Source of the DNA: Hyperoplus lanceolatus
Taxonomy: Eukaryota > Chordata > Actinopteri > Uranoscopiformes > Ammodytidae
DNA: 64,000 nt
NCBI GenBank assembly: GCA_026929865.2
Contig: CM049397.1
Span: 28,021,198-28,085,197 of the forward strand
Reading direction: 5' to 3'
The translations under genes and the position numbers were made by a program. Shown piece after piece: positions 24,742 to 36,904 of this stretch (within the stretch, counting starts at the first letter, position 1; each line of letters begins with the position of its first letter). Below the pieces are notes generated by a model, which searched no databases, was not told where the DNA came from, and was given only the letters and a program-made list of their open reading frames with translations.

Positions 24742-25092
24742 GATCTGAAATCTATCTATCTATCTATAAAGCAAAAAACATCTGTCTGTGGGTCTTTGTG
24801 TCTGTGGCTTGCATATCTCTCTGAGTTTTGGTCAGATCGGCATCCTTCATCCTTCATTTTGAAGTTGTAGAAGTGATCAAATTTACATCATGCTGGCGAA
24901 TAGTAGCTTACATGCGCACAGAGCCGACTTAACCCCGCCTCCCTCTGACGAGTGGGACACACACACACACACACACACAGCAGACCGACACAGCCTTACT
25001 TCCTCAACAACTCCACATCAACTCCTCATCTGCTCCACCTGTCCGATTTAGTGGTATAGACTGCACTTCATGCTATTTTCACTGTAATAATA
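24742..25092. other. Unassigned sequence, possibly repeat-derived
   Basis: Starts with a CTAT repeat (24756-24770), then a CTGTCTGTGGGTC-type block, a GC-richer patch and a short CA run (24957-24979). The opening resembles 5' ends of some fish Helitrons as I recall them, but I cannot identify a 3' hairpin and CTRR end, so I do not call one. Confidence 0.35.
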
Positions 25093-25202
25093 CAGCACGG
25101 TCTCGGATGCTTCCACAAAATGTTTTATATCCGTTTAAAATCTAAACTGAAAGCCCGAGCGCGACCGACCGCACACGAGTCTCCCCTCCCCCCTCCCCCC
25201 CA

Positions 25203-25236
<34 letters not shown>

Positions 25237-25319
25237 TGCCTGCTACTGACACGTTAACGTTAATTGACAGCACGGTCTCGGATGCGGACGCCCGCGCGCG
25301 GACACAAGTCCCCCCCCCC

Positions 25320-25352
<33 letters not shown>

Positions 25353-25387
25353 CTGCCTGCTACTGACACAGTAACGTTAATTGACAG
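25093..25387. repeat. Imperfect tandem duplication containing C-runs and CA tracts
   Basis: Unit 1 (25093-25267) and unit 2 (25268-25387) both begin CAGCACGGTCTCGGATGC. Both contain a C-rich run, a CA tract and the shared end GCTGCCTGCTACTGACAC followed by GTTAATTGACAG. Unit 1 is about 55 bp longer in its first part. Confidence 0.9.
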
Positions 25388-26899
25388 TTATCCAAACTCT
25401 CTTATCTTTCAAATACCTAACAGTAATGGTAGTGGGGTTGACAATGTTGTCATGGCGTGCAGCATAGACTCCTTTAATACACAGTGCAGCCATTTACTAT
25501 ATAGGCAACTGATAGTAAGTTTGAGTGCATTGTGCAGTATGGATGGCAGTTTGCAAGATACCATACTATCAGATTGTATAGGTAACACCTGTACAGCTCG
25601 ATTCTTATTTAAGATTCAACACTTAATTAATTAACACATTTTCTGTTTCATTTCACTTAACAAAACACATGGAATTAGTTTATGGTTATCTTTACACAAT
25701 ACACTAAGGAATGTTGCCCTACTCTATAGCCAACTTCTACAAAGTAATTTACTGATAATTAATTAGCCATCACTGATAGCAGCCAAATGTACTGTCCAAT
25801 ATGTTTCTTTGTTTACCTGCTTCCTACGGGCACTGCACTAGTCAATATAATCGACCAATTTATCCTCAACAACTAACAATGAGGTAATTTTTCTCTATAC
25901 CTTTGATTAGTAGTATATAATCTACAGCTGTTACAGCCTTAACACTCACACACATATCCCGGAGAAAACGCACACACAAAAACCATCTTGAGTTCGACAA
26001 GGGACAGAGCCACTTTACGGTAATATCTCTTCATTAAGTCTTCACAATTACACAGGTTAAATGTTGTGCTAATTAAAAGCATCAGCTCTTGTGGTGATCT
26101 ATGGCGCCCTATTGTTTGTCAGCAAGCTATTAATACTTCGTTTAGCAGTGGGCTTAATTGATTTCCTGGTGCGCTAATTGATTGCGAGGCTAAGAGGGAG
26201 ATTTGTTTTGGAAGGTGAATTGTCAGAGAGTTTGGAATAACTGAGACAAAGAGAGAGAGAGAGAGAGAGAAGCAGAGAGAGAAAATGGCATCTTAGTCAC
26301 ACAGGCAATTACGACTGGGCGCCTGACCTCTGCTAACAATGACTGATTACAAGTTTGGTTTAGCTGTCTGGCGCTGTCAAATGTTACTGAACCAAACTTC
26401 AACATGGAATTCTGCTCTTTATTTAAGCTAGGTAATCTGTTGTTTACAAAATCACTTATTTTGTATCATGTGAAAAGCAATGAGAGAGATGTACAACTGC
26501 AAAAAAAAAATGGAACCTTGTGTGCTTACTACTTAAATACGAGCAAGCACCGGCCCAAAACAGTAATACACAAGACTGTGAGATTGCTCGGTTAAAATGA
26601 TGGATGAGGTCATTTTATTTTCGCCTTTATGTTAGTCTGACTAACAGTATCATTCAGAACAGTTATGTAATAGTTGACAATGAAAAGAGTCTTCTATCTA
26701 TCTATGTATGTGCAGATCTATGTATATGCAAGTACCCGATTCATTCATAGTGTGCACTACATGTTTTATGAAACGGTCAACATTGTAAGGATTTAACAAC
26801 AGAGAAAACATGTCCAATGCCTAATTTAAAAATTCTGGCTGCTCACATGGAATGCAATTTTTTTATTCAGACATACTTGCTCAATTAAATCACCTCTGG
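25388..26899. other. Stretch without recognised gene
   Basis: AT-rich. At 26120-26200 there are several TTAATTGATT/CTAATTGATTG words that resemble homeodomain-type sites. A short GA run lies at 26250-26280. No gene recognised. Confidence 0.5.
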
Positions 26900-26958
<59 letters not shown>

Positions 26959-26962
26959 AAAA
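26900..26962. repeat. (GAAA)n microsatellite
   Basis: About 15 perfect GAAA units, a common vertebrate tetranucleotide repeat. Confidence 0.97.
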
Positions 26963-27987
26963 CGGTCAATTGCTGACTTGGGAATTTTTGCATATTTTTA
27001 GTTTGTGTTCATTTAATCTCATGTAGGGTTCTATTACCAGTAGACCAAGAGGAAATGATAGCAAATGATGTGTAAATACGTCAACTGAAACCCAGTGGAT
27101 TCATTAAGCCAAGCTGTTTGAGGACAGATTGCATTTACACGTTATCGTGGACTGGCATCTACAGTGACATGATGAACGCCACATCATTGTGATTATTAAA
27201 TGAATCCTCGTAAATCATCCTGTTATCATGTAGAGGATGCAACAACAAAAAAATTGTTAGAATATTGCTTGGACACGATAACACCAGGTTATGTGGATAT
27301 TGGCGAGCATGTAAATGTATTCCCCATTGATAGATAATCAGCTGGTCATTCCTTAAATGTGTTGTGCACTTATAGTATAGGAGGTCCAACACCCATTTCA
27401 GACCAAACTCTTTTTTCACGTAGGTGGTTCCCAGGTTGTGACATTTTTTCAAAATAAAACAATAAAAAAGCAAAGTTGGAGAGGATCTTGCTATACAGTA
27501 AAAAGTCTGTGGGGCCATCTTGTATGTTCTGAATACTATACGTGTTTTTCTTCTTAAAGTACTCATTTATTTGTATGCTACCTCTTGTTTGACGAACAGT
27601 CCTACCTTCAAAGTTTCTTACTGCATTGCTCAGGCCAATAGTCAGGGTTGTGATCTGTTCTTCCATTAAACAGCTTCCTGTAGAAGTCTGTTTTTCTTGG
27701 TTTTTTCCTCTTTCTCTCTGCCTGTTTGTTCCTCCACCTTAAGTGAATTTCTCCAAGGTTTTCTCAATATACCCAGTGCATGTGCTGATTTGGACACTTC
27801 ACTCTGAACCAGTTTACTTAAAGCAACTGCCAAACATCTCACCTTGGGAAGAGGGGGGCGTCGCAGCAGAGGCAAGCGTGAGGAAGATGTAAAGAAAGAG
27901 CAAGTACAAAAACACAGGGTGAACGTATCAGAAATTGAAAGGAGAAATAAATGAGGAGGTTGCAGGTTCTATGTGGGCACACATCAG

Positions 27988-27990
<3 letters not shown>
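26963..27990. other. Stretch without recognised gene
   Basis: AT-rich. Overlapping minus-strand open frames at 27159-27875 have no recognised domain and look fortuitous. Confidence 0.5.

Positions 27991-28066
<76 letters not shown>
27991..28066. repeat. (GT)n microsatellite
   Basis: 76 bp of pure GT. The cysteine/valine frame through it is an artefact. Confidence 0.97.
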
Positions 28067-28067
<1 letters not shown>

Positions 28068-28256
28068 CAGGCATCATTTAGCGTCTGTGCATTGTTTGCC
28101 AGGTCCGCATTTCCCACAAGGCCATGCATGAGCGGGCAAGCGTATGGTCCCCTGGGACGATGACAGCAGCAGTTCCATTGTTGCCACGGTGATATATTGC
28201 CAGGAAACCCCTTGGGGGCAGGAACCACTTATTTAGACATCAAATTAAGGCTGAAG

Positions 28257-28427
28257 ACACACACACACACACACACACACAGATATAACGGGTGCCCACA
28301 TCGATGCTTCCTACAACACACATACACATACAGTATAGGCATGCACACACACACATACACACACATTGAAAGAAGAGGAGCTTGCCACAAACTCTCACAT
28401 GTGCACAAGACAACGTATACATTCACC

Positions 28428-28461
<34 letters not shown>
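28257..28461. repeat. Two short (CA)n tracts with CA-rich DNA between
   Basis: CA runs at 28257-28281 and 28429-28461, with a CACACATACA-rich spacer. They lie in inverted sense to the GT tract about 190 bp upstream. Confidence 0.92.
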
Positions 28462-28463
<2 letters not shown>

Positions 28464-30136
28464 GTCTCTGCAGGAATCTGAATAAGGACAAACCTGAGCA
28501 TCTGATGTTTCGGCTTGCTTTTCCCTGTGGTAGATGTACACATAAACACTTGAACAAAAGTTAACACATACACATGTAATCATTACATTGAATCAACCTT
28601 TTACCTTACATGATCTACGGATAGATTGAAAAGGTACTAATTACATATTTGACAGTTATATGATCCTATAATTTAGGATCCGAACCAACAGTTTCCAATA
28701 ATATTCTGCCAACAGAAAGAGGAAAATATAATGTATATTCTATACTGCTTTGAAAAAAGAGGTCACATTGAACAAAGTGTAAAACCTATGTTGGAAGACC
28801 ATAACTGTTTTTAAGTGAATATGTTTTTTTAAATCCTGCGATGAAGGGCTTGTAACATTACAAGTCACCCTTTTCTGCCCTGTCTCTTCTGAGTCCTTTC
28901 CACTCTTGCGTCCTGTATGATTTGTGCCATCCTTCAACTTTTGTCTTCCCACATTTTTGTGCACATTTATCAAAACCAAAAACTTTTCTTTCTACACCAT
29001 GACAGCCTGACACCACCACCGTTGAAAAGTGTTTCATGCTGTAGCTGAAACTTCTCAATGGCAGTTTGACAAGTTATTATAGAAGGCTAGAGACAGTCAT
29101 GGACAGGCCAGGACTCAAGGCAATGGTGACACAAAACTGGGCACAACGGTCACCCAGTGCTGCAAAGAACTCTCCATTAGAGGGGACAGGTTTTATTTCA
29201 TATATTTTATTCATGGTTACACTGTGTTTCAAATCCCACCACTTCTGATTCTTTTTGTGGATAATTATCTCCTACAGAATGTTGGTTAATCCAGTCCTTT
29301 TTAATGTTAAGACCCTAAAATGCATAAATAGGATATGCAGTATGTAATATAATTGATTTGGACTTGTCACATCTGTTATGGAAAATTATGATATATGATT
29401 TATTTGAATGAGAGCTTATCTTCCTGAGGTCTGTAAATAAAATACACACAAGAGACAACCTTTGACATTTAATACAATTGAACTCTTATGTCCTATCACA
29501 AGCTTTGTTTTTTTTCCCCACTGTGCTTCGTTGTCAATTGTAAATCACTTCCAGCCTATTGTTTGTTTTACTTCTAAACTTGGTTTCTGCTCTCATATGG
29601 AAGTCCTATTCTTATCACCAATGTCTTTTTTATGGTGCTTTTCTCCGAAAAATATTATTATATATTATATAAGCATTGCGCTCCTTGTTTGTCATTACAT
29701 CAACAAAAAAAACACACCACCAGTAAAAGTAGTTATTTCGAGACGCAGGCATTACCCATAGGTCTAACTAACATGAAAGGGCTAACTGTCGCCTCCTGGA
29801 TGCCAGCGTCTTTCTTTAATTAAGCAGCGGAAAGACAGGGTACACAAACCTCAAAATCCTGTCGCCACCACATGCATTATTTACTCCAGCTTCTTGCACA
29901 CATAGTTCAGAGTTCTGTAGCTTTTTTCTTGTGAAGCCACCGTTAAATAAGGACACTTACATCAATTTCATTTCATGTCATCCCAGATATCAATCAATCT
30001 CCCTATCACACATGATTGTGTATGTTCCTCTTATCTTAACTGGACTGTCAATCAGTCGCCACTTCTCTCTGTCCATTTACTGTACATCCCCATATTCAGT
30101 CCTACTAACTGTCCCTTTAATGTGTTTAAATATATA
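28462..30136. other. Stretch without recognised gene
   Basis: AT-rich unique-looking DNA. No gene, RNA or element terminus recognised. Confidence 0.5.
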
Positions 30137-30323
30137 GGGGAAGGTGGGGTGATTTGTGCAACTTTTTACTCAAAGTGATTTTAAAGTGAGGCCTTGACAG
30201 TTATGTCTCCAACTCAAATATGTACATATATTTCAGGATGTTGTGCATCCCTGGCAATAAAAACTTTGGATCTGGAATAAACTGTTTAAGAAATATAGCT
30301 TTCGGAAAAAAAGTTGTCTTGTC

Positions 30324-30372
30324 GATGATGGTGACTTTGTCATTGTGTCACAATGACAAAGTCACCATCATC
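30324..30372. repeat. Perfect 49-bp palindrome
   Basis: Two perfect 24-bp arms (GATGATGGTGACTTTGTCAT... and its exact inverse) are separated by one base at 30348. It lies inside the TIR element, about 190 bp from its left end. Transcribed RNA would fold into a tight hairpin. Confidence 0.97.
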
Positions 30373-30525
30373 ATCTTTCTGGCCATCTGAACTCTCATCA
30401 GTGGTGTCGTTAAGTGGAATTGAGATGTCACTCTCTCCTGAGCTACTGTAGACTATCACTTTCTTTTGGTGACCAGCGTATACAGCCATGCCACTGGCAC
30501 AACTCTCAGAAATGTACTTTGCACT
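30340..30525 (-). pseudogene. Possible transposase C-terminal remnant
   Basis: The minus-strand frame reads about 60 residues ending in a serine/aspartate-rich acidic stretch (SSSGESDIS, then ESSDGQKDDDGDFVIVTQ). Acidic tails with a following DFVxV motif occur at the C-terminus of some transposon proteins; this is a weak resemblance only. The upstream part of any such gene is cut by the LINE tail that begins near 30528. It could equally be non-coding. Confidence 0.3.
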
Positions 30526-30527
30526 AG

Positions 30528-30838
30528 TTGCTCCGTGCTTGTGGAACCAACTGCCACCTGACAAATGTGATTCCCCCTACATTTCTGCCTTTAAATCAAG
30601 GCTCAAAACCCATATGTACACCCTGGTGTTTCCTCCCCATTAACCTCTGCACTACTTACTTACCTCTGCACTACTATCTGTGTTTATGTGGATGTATGGG
30701 CTTTACGTCTTTTATTTTGGTTATTGTTATTTTACCTTCATTGTTTACCTACTGAATGCACTATGTACAGCACTTTGGACAGTGCAAACTGTCATAAATG
30801 TGCTTTTATAAATACATTTTACTTACTTACTTACTTAT
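30528..30838 (+). mobile_element. L2/CR1-type LINE 3' end
   Basis: Within 30533-30643 a plus-strand frame reads PCLWNQLPPDK, then ISAFKSRLKTHMYTLVF and a TAA stop at 30641-30643. This is the characteristic C-terminus of L2/CR1-clade reverse-transcriptase proteins. About 195 bp of 3' untranslated sequence follows, containing TTTATAAATACATTT and ending in an ACTT repeat (about 30819-30836), a typical L2-type short tandem tail. The copy is strongly 5'-truncated and lies inside the TIR element. I do not see a convincing TSD. Confidence 0.85.
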
Positions 30839-31240
30839 AACTCACCCAGGCCCTTGCGCACAAATCACCCCATCCCCAGAATTTTGGATAATAGGCATGA
30901 TGCAGCAATTTAGGGTTGACATTGTGCTAACTATATAGACTCAAAGTGTAGCATACCAAAGCACTAAAACATGTGTCAAATGTTTTCAAACGTGTCTATA
31001 ATTGTTCAGACACAATAATCAAAAAACCTTGATCATGGAAATTTTACTTTGAAAGGCAAAACACAGTTTTTTGAGCTTAAATGTGCTTATATCTTATTCC
31101 TTGTGTCTCCCTTCTTTACAGGATGAGTCAAATGGATGGCTCTTCTTAAATATGTGGTCACATTTCCAATTTCTTCCACGGTTTTCTAGAAACAAGGGGT
31201 TTTGCAACTTCCAAAATGCACAAATCACCCCACCTTCCCC

Positions 31241-33117
31241 TATATATATATATAACCGGGCCCTGAAATGTTACAATTTTTTTTTTTTTTTTTATAATTT
31301 TGCTTGTACCAGGGCCACGCTGATAGCTGTAGTCCATGAAGTTGAAAATGAACATAACGCCCCTTGGCTACAGCATTCAGAGTGAGTTTTTTTTTATTTT
31401 ATAATTAAATATCACGATTTTGCTTGTTAATATCCAGAAATTAATTTGCTGCAGAAGACTTAACCATTCACGCCAATTATCGAAGCAATTCTTGTAACTC
31501 TGACGTATACTACTACTACTACTACTACTACTACACTATACACTCTTTCAGACTAGTTCTAGGAATTGTGGTAAAAAATTGGGACAGCTAAGGAGGGAGA
31601 GGTGAAACGAGGCAATAAGCGATATAACCACTGCATATCTTTTGGAGAGGGGAATACAGTGATGTGTATGGGGAGAAGTCCAATAGGCAATAGTATCATA
31701 AGAAAGGCATATTTGGTAAATTGACTATGAGTAGTGAGTAAGGTGCTGAGGTCGATAGTGGGTGATATGCCACATAGTGAGTGCACTTATTGGATAACTG
31801 GATGACTTGACCTCACAAGCATTACTCCCATGTAGAGAAAAAAAAGGTCTATTGCATGTCTATCCATTCTGGAAATAGAGGTCCCTCCATTTGTTACTCC
31901 CACAAGTTTTTTTTTTCAATCTTTCTCCCTGTTAAAGTTGTTTTGGGAGGTGATTCTTTTTTTATCCGATTCAAGGGCCCTAAGGGTGTATCCTGTCCAG
32001 ATGTTTAGCACACGCACACATACACTTGAAATACATGTTCGAAAATGAGTGGGAAGAAGTTCACACTTATTTAATCCCACCCCTTCCCTGTAAATCATTG
32101 TTATTAAGATTCCTTAGTCATATTTTACTACAGGTGAGATTAGGCAATTAAATACCAGAATATACACTAGCATGCAGCCTGACTTCCTACTATGTTGTTC
32201 CTCAGGTTTCTTCAGCTACAGCTACAGAAGGAAACCCAGATCGGTTTCAATGTGCTTTATTTATAGTGATGCTCTCATTTGTCACATACTCAGTTACGAC
32301 TCCAAACATGGCGCTTGTCTAGAAATTTTTCTGTTTTCTGCACTCATCTCCACTCATGACATTCAACTTAGACAAAAATACATCTATTGCCGCCGCCGGT
32401 GTGTGTCTATTGCACTTTTTAGGTGTTATTTCCCCTTGGTACTTTTCCACTTGCATGTCATCAGAAGTTCACACCAGAAACACCTCTTTACTTGTTGAAT
32501 AAGCATTCTCAAATAATTGAAATAAACTTTTCTAATATCATCATTTCTCCCACATCATTCTGAGAAGTCTGGCAGCAGACAAAAAAGAGAGAAACTTTCT
32601 GTTGACCCTTCTAAATCCTGCCTTGGAACCTGTTTGTGATTCTAAAAGCAATATGTGACAACGCAGGAGCTAAACTTGTCACTAAACAAGTCACTTCCCG
32701 TGTTTCACATGTTCACACAGTTGGTAAGATGAGCATTTTTAATAACCACAGCACAGTATTCCCTTGACAACAAAAGTATTTAGTACCCTAGACCTGTCAT
32801 TGCTTTGGCCACACTATATTACTTAGAGAATGCCGCTGAGACTTTAAATGGCAAATTCAAGATGCAAAGTTCTAATCCTGACTGTTATTAGCAGCATACA
32901 TATCATAACTTAACTTGGCACCAGAGCCATACCAGACTTCTCCAGGGTCCCTTACTGTAAAGCATGTCTTCATGTGTATGTGTGTATATCATGCTTCTAT
33001 ACATAATGATTTTTAGTACATTTTATTGAATATGCATACTTCCATGGGTTTTTACAGTTTCCGCTTTCTATTTTTTATTATTAATGTGCATTCATGTGTG
33101 CCCTTCAGTATGACTCA

Positions 33118-33121
<4 letters not shown>
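31241..33121. other. Stretch without recognised gene
   Basis: Includes a T-run at 31278-31294, a (TAC)n repeat at 31508-31534 and otherwise AT-rich unique-looking DNA. No gene recognised. Confidence 0.55.
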
Positions 33122-33212
<91 letters not shown>

Positions 33213-33253
33213 CGTGTGTGCGTGCGTGTGTGCGTGCGTGCGTGTGTGTGTGT
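33122..33253. repeat. (GT)n microsatellite with GTGC end
   Basis: Pure GT to about 33207, followed by alternating GTGC units. The open frames across it are artefacts. Confidence 0.97.
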
Positions 33254-33377
33254 TTGTTTGTTAGAGTGTGTGCACTGTGATTGTCCAATTGAAGTACTGG
33301 CCAAGGCTGAGCTGGTCTATCAGGGCTGAGCTGATTCAGCACTTCAATGCACAAAAAAGAAAATTAGGAACTGGACA

Positions 33378-33381
<4 letters not shown>

Positions 33382-33414
<33 letters not shown>
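33382..33414. repeat. (CA)n microsatellite
   Basis: A 33-bp CA run, inverted relative to the GT tract about 130 bp upstream. Confidence 0.95.
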
Positions 33415-34502
<1,088 letters not shown>

Positions 34503-34561
34503 AATTGAGCCCAGACAGGGATTGAGTTTTTATGCCCGTTTTATTGGACAGCTTCTATTGC

Positions 34562-34830
34562 TGTCAGGACCAGGTAAAGAGAAAAGAGGGAGAGACGTGT
34601 GAGAGGAGAGGAGAGGATGTATGGAAGGGATAGGGGAAGAGAGCGCAAGAGGTGATTCAAAGACGAGCCATTTAATTGGACAAGGACGAAAAAGGAAACG
34701 AGATGGGTCAGAGGAGAGAGAGAGAGAGAGCGTGGAGGAAAATGAGCCAGCAAGAATAGGTGGCAAAAGGAAAGGTGGAGGAGTGAAGGAACTAATGGAA
34801 AAGGATGTGGAAAAAAATAGGGAGAAATAT
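34562..34830. repeat. Purine-rich low-complexity region
   Basis: GA/GGA-rich sequence with a short (GA)n core at about 34715-34731. The opposing open frames (glutamate/arginine-rich or serine/leucine-rich) reflect composition only. Confidence 0.75.
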
Positions 34831-35518
34831 GTACTATGTAAGGTTTTACATTTTCAAATCTTCTTTTTCTAATATTATGCTTTACTGGCATTTTGTCCAC
34901 AATATGCATTCCACTTAAATTTGACAGTGACTACACTACACTTCTCTTTATTCTTTATGCGGATAACTATTCGCTTCCATAAAGTGGTCGCTAGTTTATG
35001 CTCTTAATGCTATTGGCCGCGTTTCCCAGAATCCCAAAGAGCCTCTTTGGGCAGAGTTCTTCTTTGGAGCGCACTTAAGAACGCTGTGAAAGAAGAATGC
35101 GTTTCCCAGATTCCTTCTTAGCGAAAGTAGTACTTTCACTAAGATGGAACTGAAAGACGGAGCTGACCCACTCTTTCAACCTTTCTTAGCGACCAAATCG
35201 TCAGGGATCATGCCGCGTCAGGGAAATTTATTTCCTCCACTTTTCGAAATAATAAAACAATGCTCAATCGGACCACTGGCGCAAGAAACATAGACTAATA
35301 GTAGAGAAAAAAAATGTTTTAATGAATCAGACGTTTACGTTTTCCACACACATGTGAGTTTATAGTACTACTACACATACAAAAAAATCATCAACAACCC
35401 TTCAACAACAGCATTTCACAGATATCAAAGAAACAGATTTAATTGAACTCAGCTGAACCTCATTCAGAGCGGCTCCACCTGCTAAAGGCGTTGCCAAAGT
35501 CCGCGCGTGTGAGAAACC

Positions 35519-35885
35519 ATGGCTGCAATACAACACCTTCTCGCTGCGAACCAACAGCCTCGCCGTGCGCGAAGCCAGACGGTTTACATAAATGCATACG
35601 TGGCCGGCACTCTCCCCACTGGACGTGCTATCAGACCGGGCCGTCCAGGCAAAGTACCGGCTGCCCCGTGCGGAGATCCAACGGCTGATCTCTCTGGTGT
35701 CTCCACACATCCAGAGCAACCCGCTGCAATTTTGCCTTCAGCCCGGTCCAACAACCCGCAGCCCCTACCTCTTCACCACCAGTCACCAAGCACTAAACCA
35801 TAAACCCACAACCACCACACATCACCCATATCAACTCTCAGGCCTGAAGGCTGGAATAAATAAACAGAACCAGCAGATGTAGGCT
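35519..35885 (+). pseudogene. Harbinger transposase, N-terminal remnant with frameshift
   Basis: An ATG at 35519 opens MAAIQHLLAANQQPRRARSQ. After a frameshift near 35590-35605 the family-typical region continues as LSDRAVQAKYRLPRAEIQRL and ISLVSPHIQS. The LSD...KYRLPR...IxxL pattern matches the N-terminal region of HARBI1-like transposases. The homology ends near 35740, the reading then runs into unrelated proline/threonine-rich sequence and stops by 35885, and the DDE catalytic domain is missing. A normal Harbinger transposase is about 350-400 residues, so most of the gene has been deleted. The matching part in the nested copy at 14604-15373 is even shorter. Confidence 0.82.
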
Positions 35886-36148
35886 ACATGTAACGTCCTG
35901 CACACTATGATTATTGCTGCACTGTCCGGTGCTTTACCTGAAAGTCTGGCACTGGAATGCTGTTGCTGTTGCACAATACGCACACGTCATTAACCTACGC
36001 TTAGATACATTACAAATTGCCTGGGACTTTTTGTTGCTAGGTTTGACACCCTCATTTCAATGCAAAATGATCCACACAATACATGGTTGAAAAGAAACCA
36101 AAATAGTTTATTGAAACCATATGGGGGAGGGGTTACTCCGCGCTGTCT

Positions 36149-36466
36149 TTACTGCGTCTGCATCACCTGCAACGAAGGGAGATTGATTAGTGAAACCTTC
36201 TCACTCTTCCTTTTTGTTTGGTTCTGGAACTCCTGCCACTTCTTCCTCACAGCACGCCTGTCACGCAGGCCACATGGGCTGGAGGGGGACATATTTTCGG
36301 CTATGGCCTGCCTAACACGGTTCTTCACCGTGATGTTCTTTGCCCCTTGTTCCCCGAATAAAACTGCCCGGTGCTGCCAGACCTCGTCCACTAAGACGCC
36401 CAACTCCTCCGCGGTAAACGACGGTGCCCGCTTGTTTATTTTGCTGCCGCTTTCTTCCATTCTCAC
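36149..36466 (-). CDS. Myb/SANT-like DNA-binding protein of the Harbinger element
   Basis: An uninterrupted 105-residue frame on the minus strand, starting at an ATG at 36466; a second in-frame methionine follows two codons later. Residues about 14-85 contain the hallmarks of the Myb/SANT-like (MSANTD/NAIF1-type) domain: an FTAEELGVLVDEVWQHRAVLF helix with its tryptophan, and a late VRKKWQEFQNQTKRK helix. PIF/Harbinger elements encode such a protein next to the transposase. In known cases it binds the element ends and takes the transposase into the nucleus. Here it is convergent to the broken transposase gene. It is short for the family (often 200 residues or more), so the C-terminus may be lost. 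Expression is unknown. Confidence 0.72.
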   Translation of the reverse strand: MRMEESGSKINKRAPSFTAEELGVLVDEVWQHRAVLFGEQGAKNITVKNRVRQAIAENMSPSSPCGLRDRRAVRKKWQEFQNQTKRKSEKVSLINLPSLQVMQTQ

Positions 36467-36904
36467 ATCACATGTGTGTGCCTATATCCACGGGGTATAT
36501 ATGCGCTAATGGGCTTGATTACTACTTTGATACACTTGTTGCCACACACACCCGCACCCACACACACGTTAGCCTACATGCGTAGCCTAATTCCACCTGT
36601 GTGGGGGGAGACCACGGGGCGCTGTGTGTGACTTATGCGCTGATAAAGAGGTGGGTGATCGATTCGCCTGGCATCGATTTATTCAGTTTCAGACGACGCG
36701 GTGGACAGCTCCCACCAAAGTACTTCTTTCGATGCTTCTTTCGCTTCATCTTACGGCTCTCCAAAGAAGGGACTTAAGAAGCCATCTGGGAAACACCCGT
36801 ATCTTAACGCTCCTTCTTTGGCGAACCCTTCTTTCTTTGGCGAACCCTTCTTTCGACCCTTCTTTGGCCCCAAAGAACGATCGCATCTGGGAAACGCGGC
36901 CATT

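Larger units (their letters stand above)
30137..31240 (-). mobile_element. TIR element with 24-bp inverted ends, carrying an L2 LINE tail
   Basis: The ends GGGGAAGGTGGGGTGATTTG (from 30137) and its inverse CAAATCACCCCACCTTCCCC (to 31240) match over at least 24 bp. They are flanked by TATATA on both sides, consistent with a TA target. A second CACAAATCACCCCATCCCC-like motif sits internally at about 30860. The interior holds a short open reading piece on the minus strand and a perfect 49-bp palindrome, and is interrupted by an L2-type LINE 3' end (30528-30838). I cannot name the superfamily firmly; a Tc1/mariner or pogo relation is possible from the TA flank. Confidence 0.8.
35012..36904 (+). 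mobile_element. Harbinger-type transposon, 1,887 bp, transposase core deleted
   Basis: The element spans 35015-36901 with inverted termini GGCCGCGTTTCCCAGA on the left and the inverse of the same 16 bp on the right. ATT flanks both ends (35012-35014 and 36902-36904), giving a 3-bp target duplication. It carries the N-terminus of a Harbinger transposase on the plus strand (35519-35740) and an open Myb/SANT-like frame on the minus strand (36466-36149). This two-gene content is characteristic of PIF/Harbinger. The right subterminal region contains tandem TTCTTTGGCGAACCCTTCTT units (about 36815-36860), possible transposase-binding repeats. Catalytic DDE sequence is absent, so it could move only with help from another copy. 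Confidence 0.92.

Noticed and set aside
24742-25092. Helitron 5' end
   Set aside because: The start resembles fish Helitron ends from memory only; no hairpin plus CTRR 3' end or Rep/helicase sequence could be found.
26901-26960. CRISPR-like or phased repeat array
   Set aside because: It is a plain GAAA microsatellite; nothing in the window has unique spacers between repeats.
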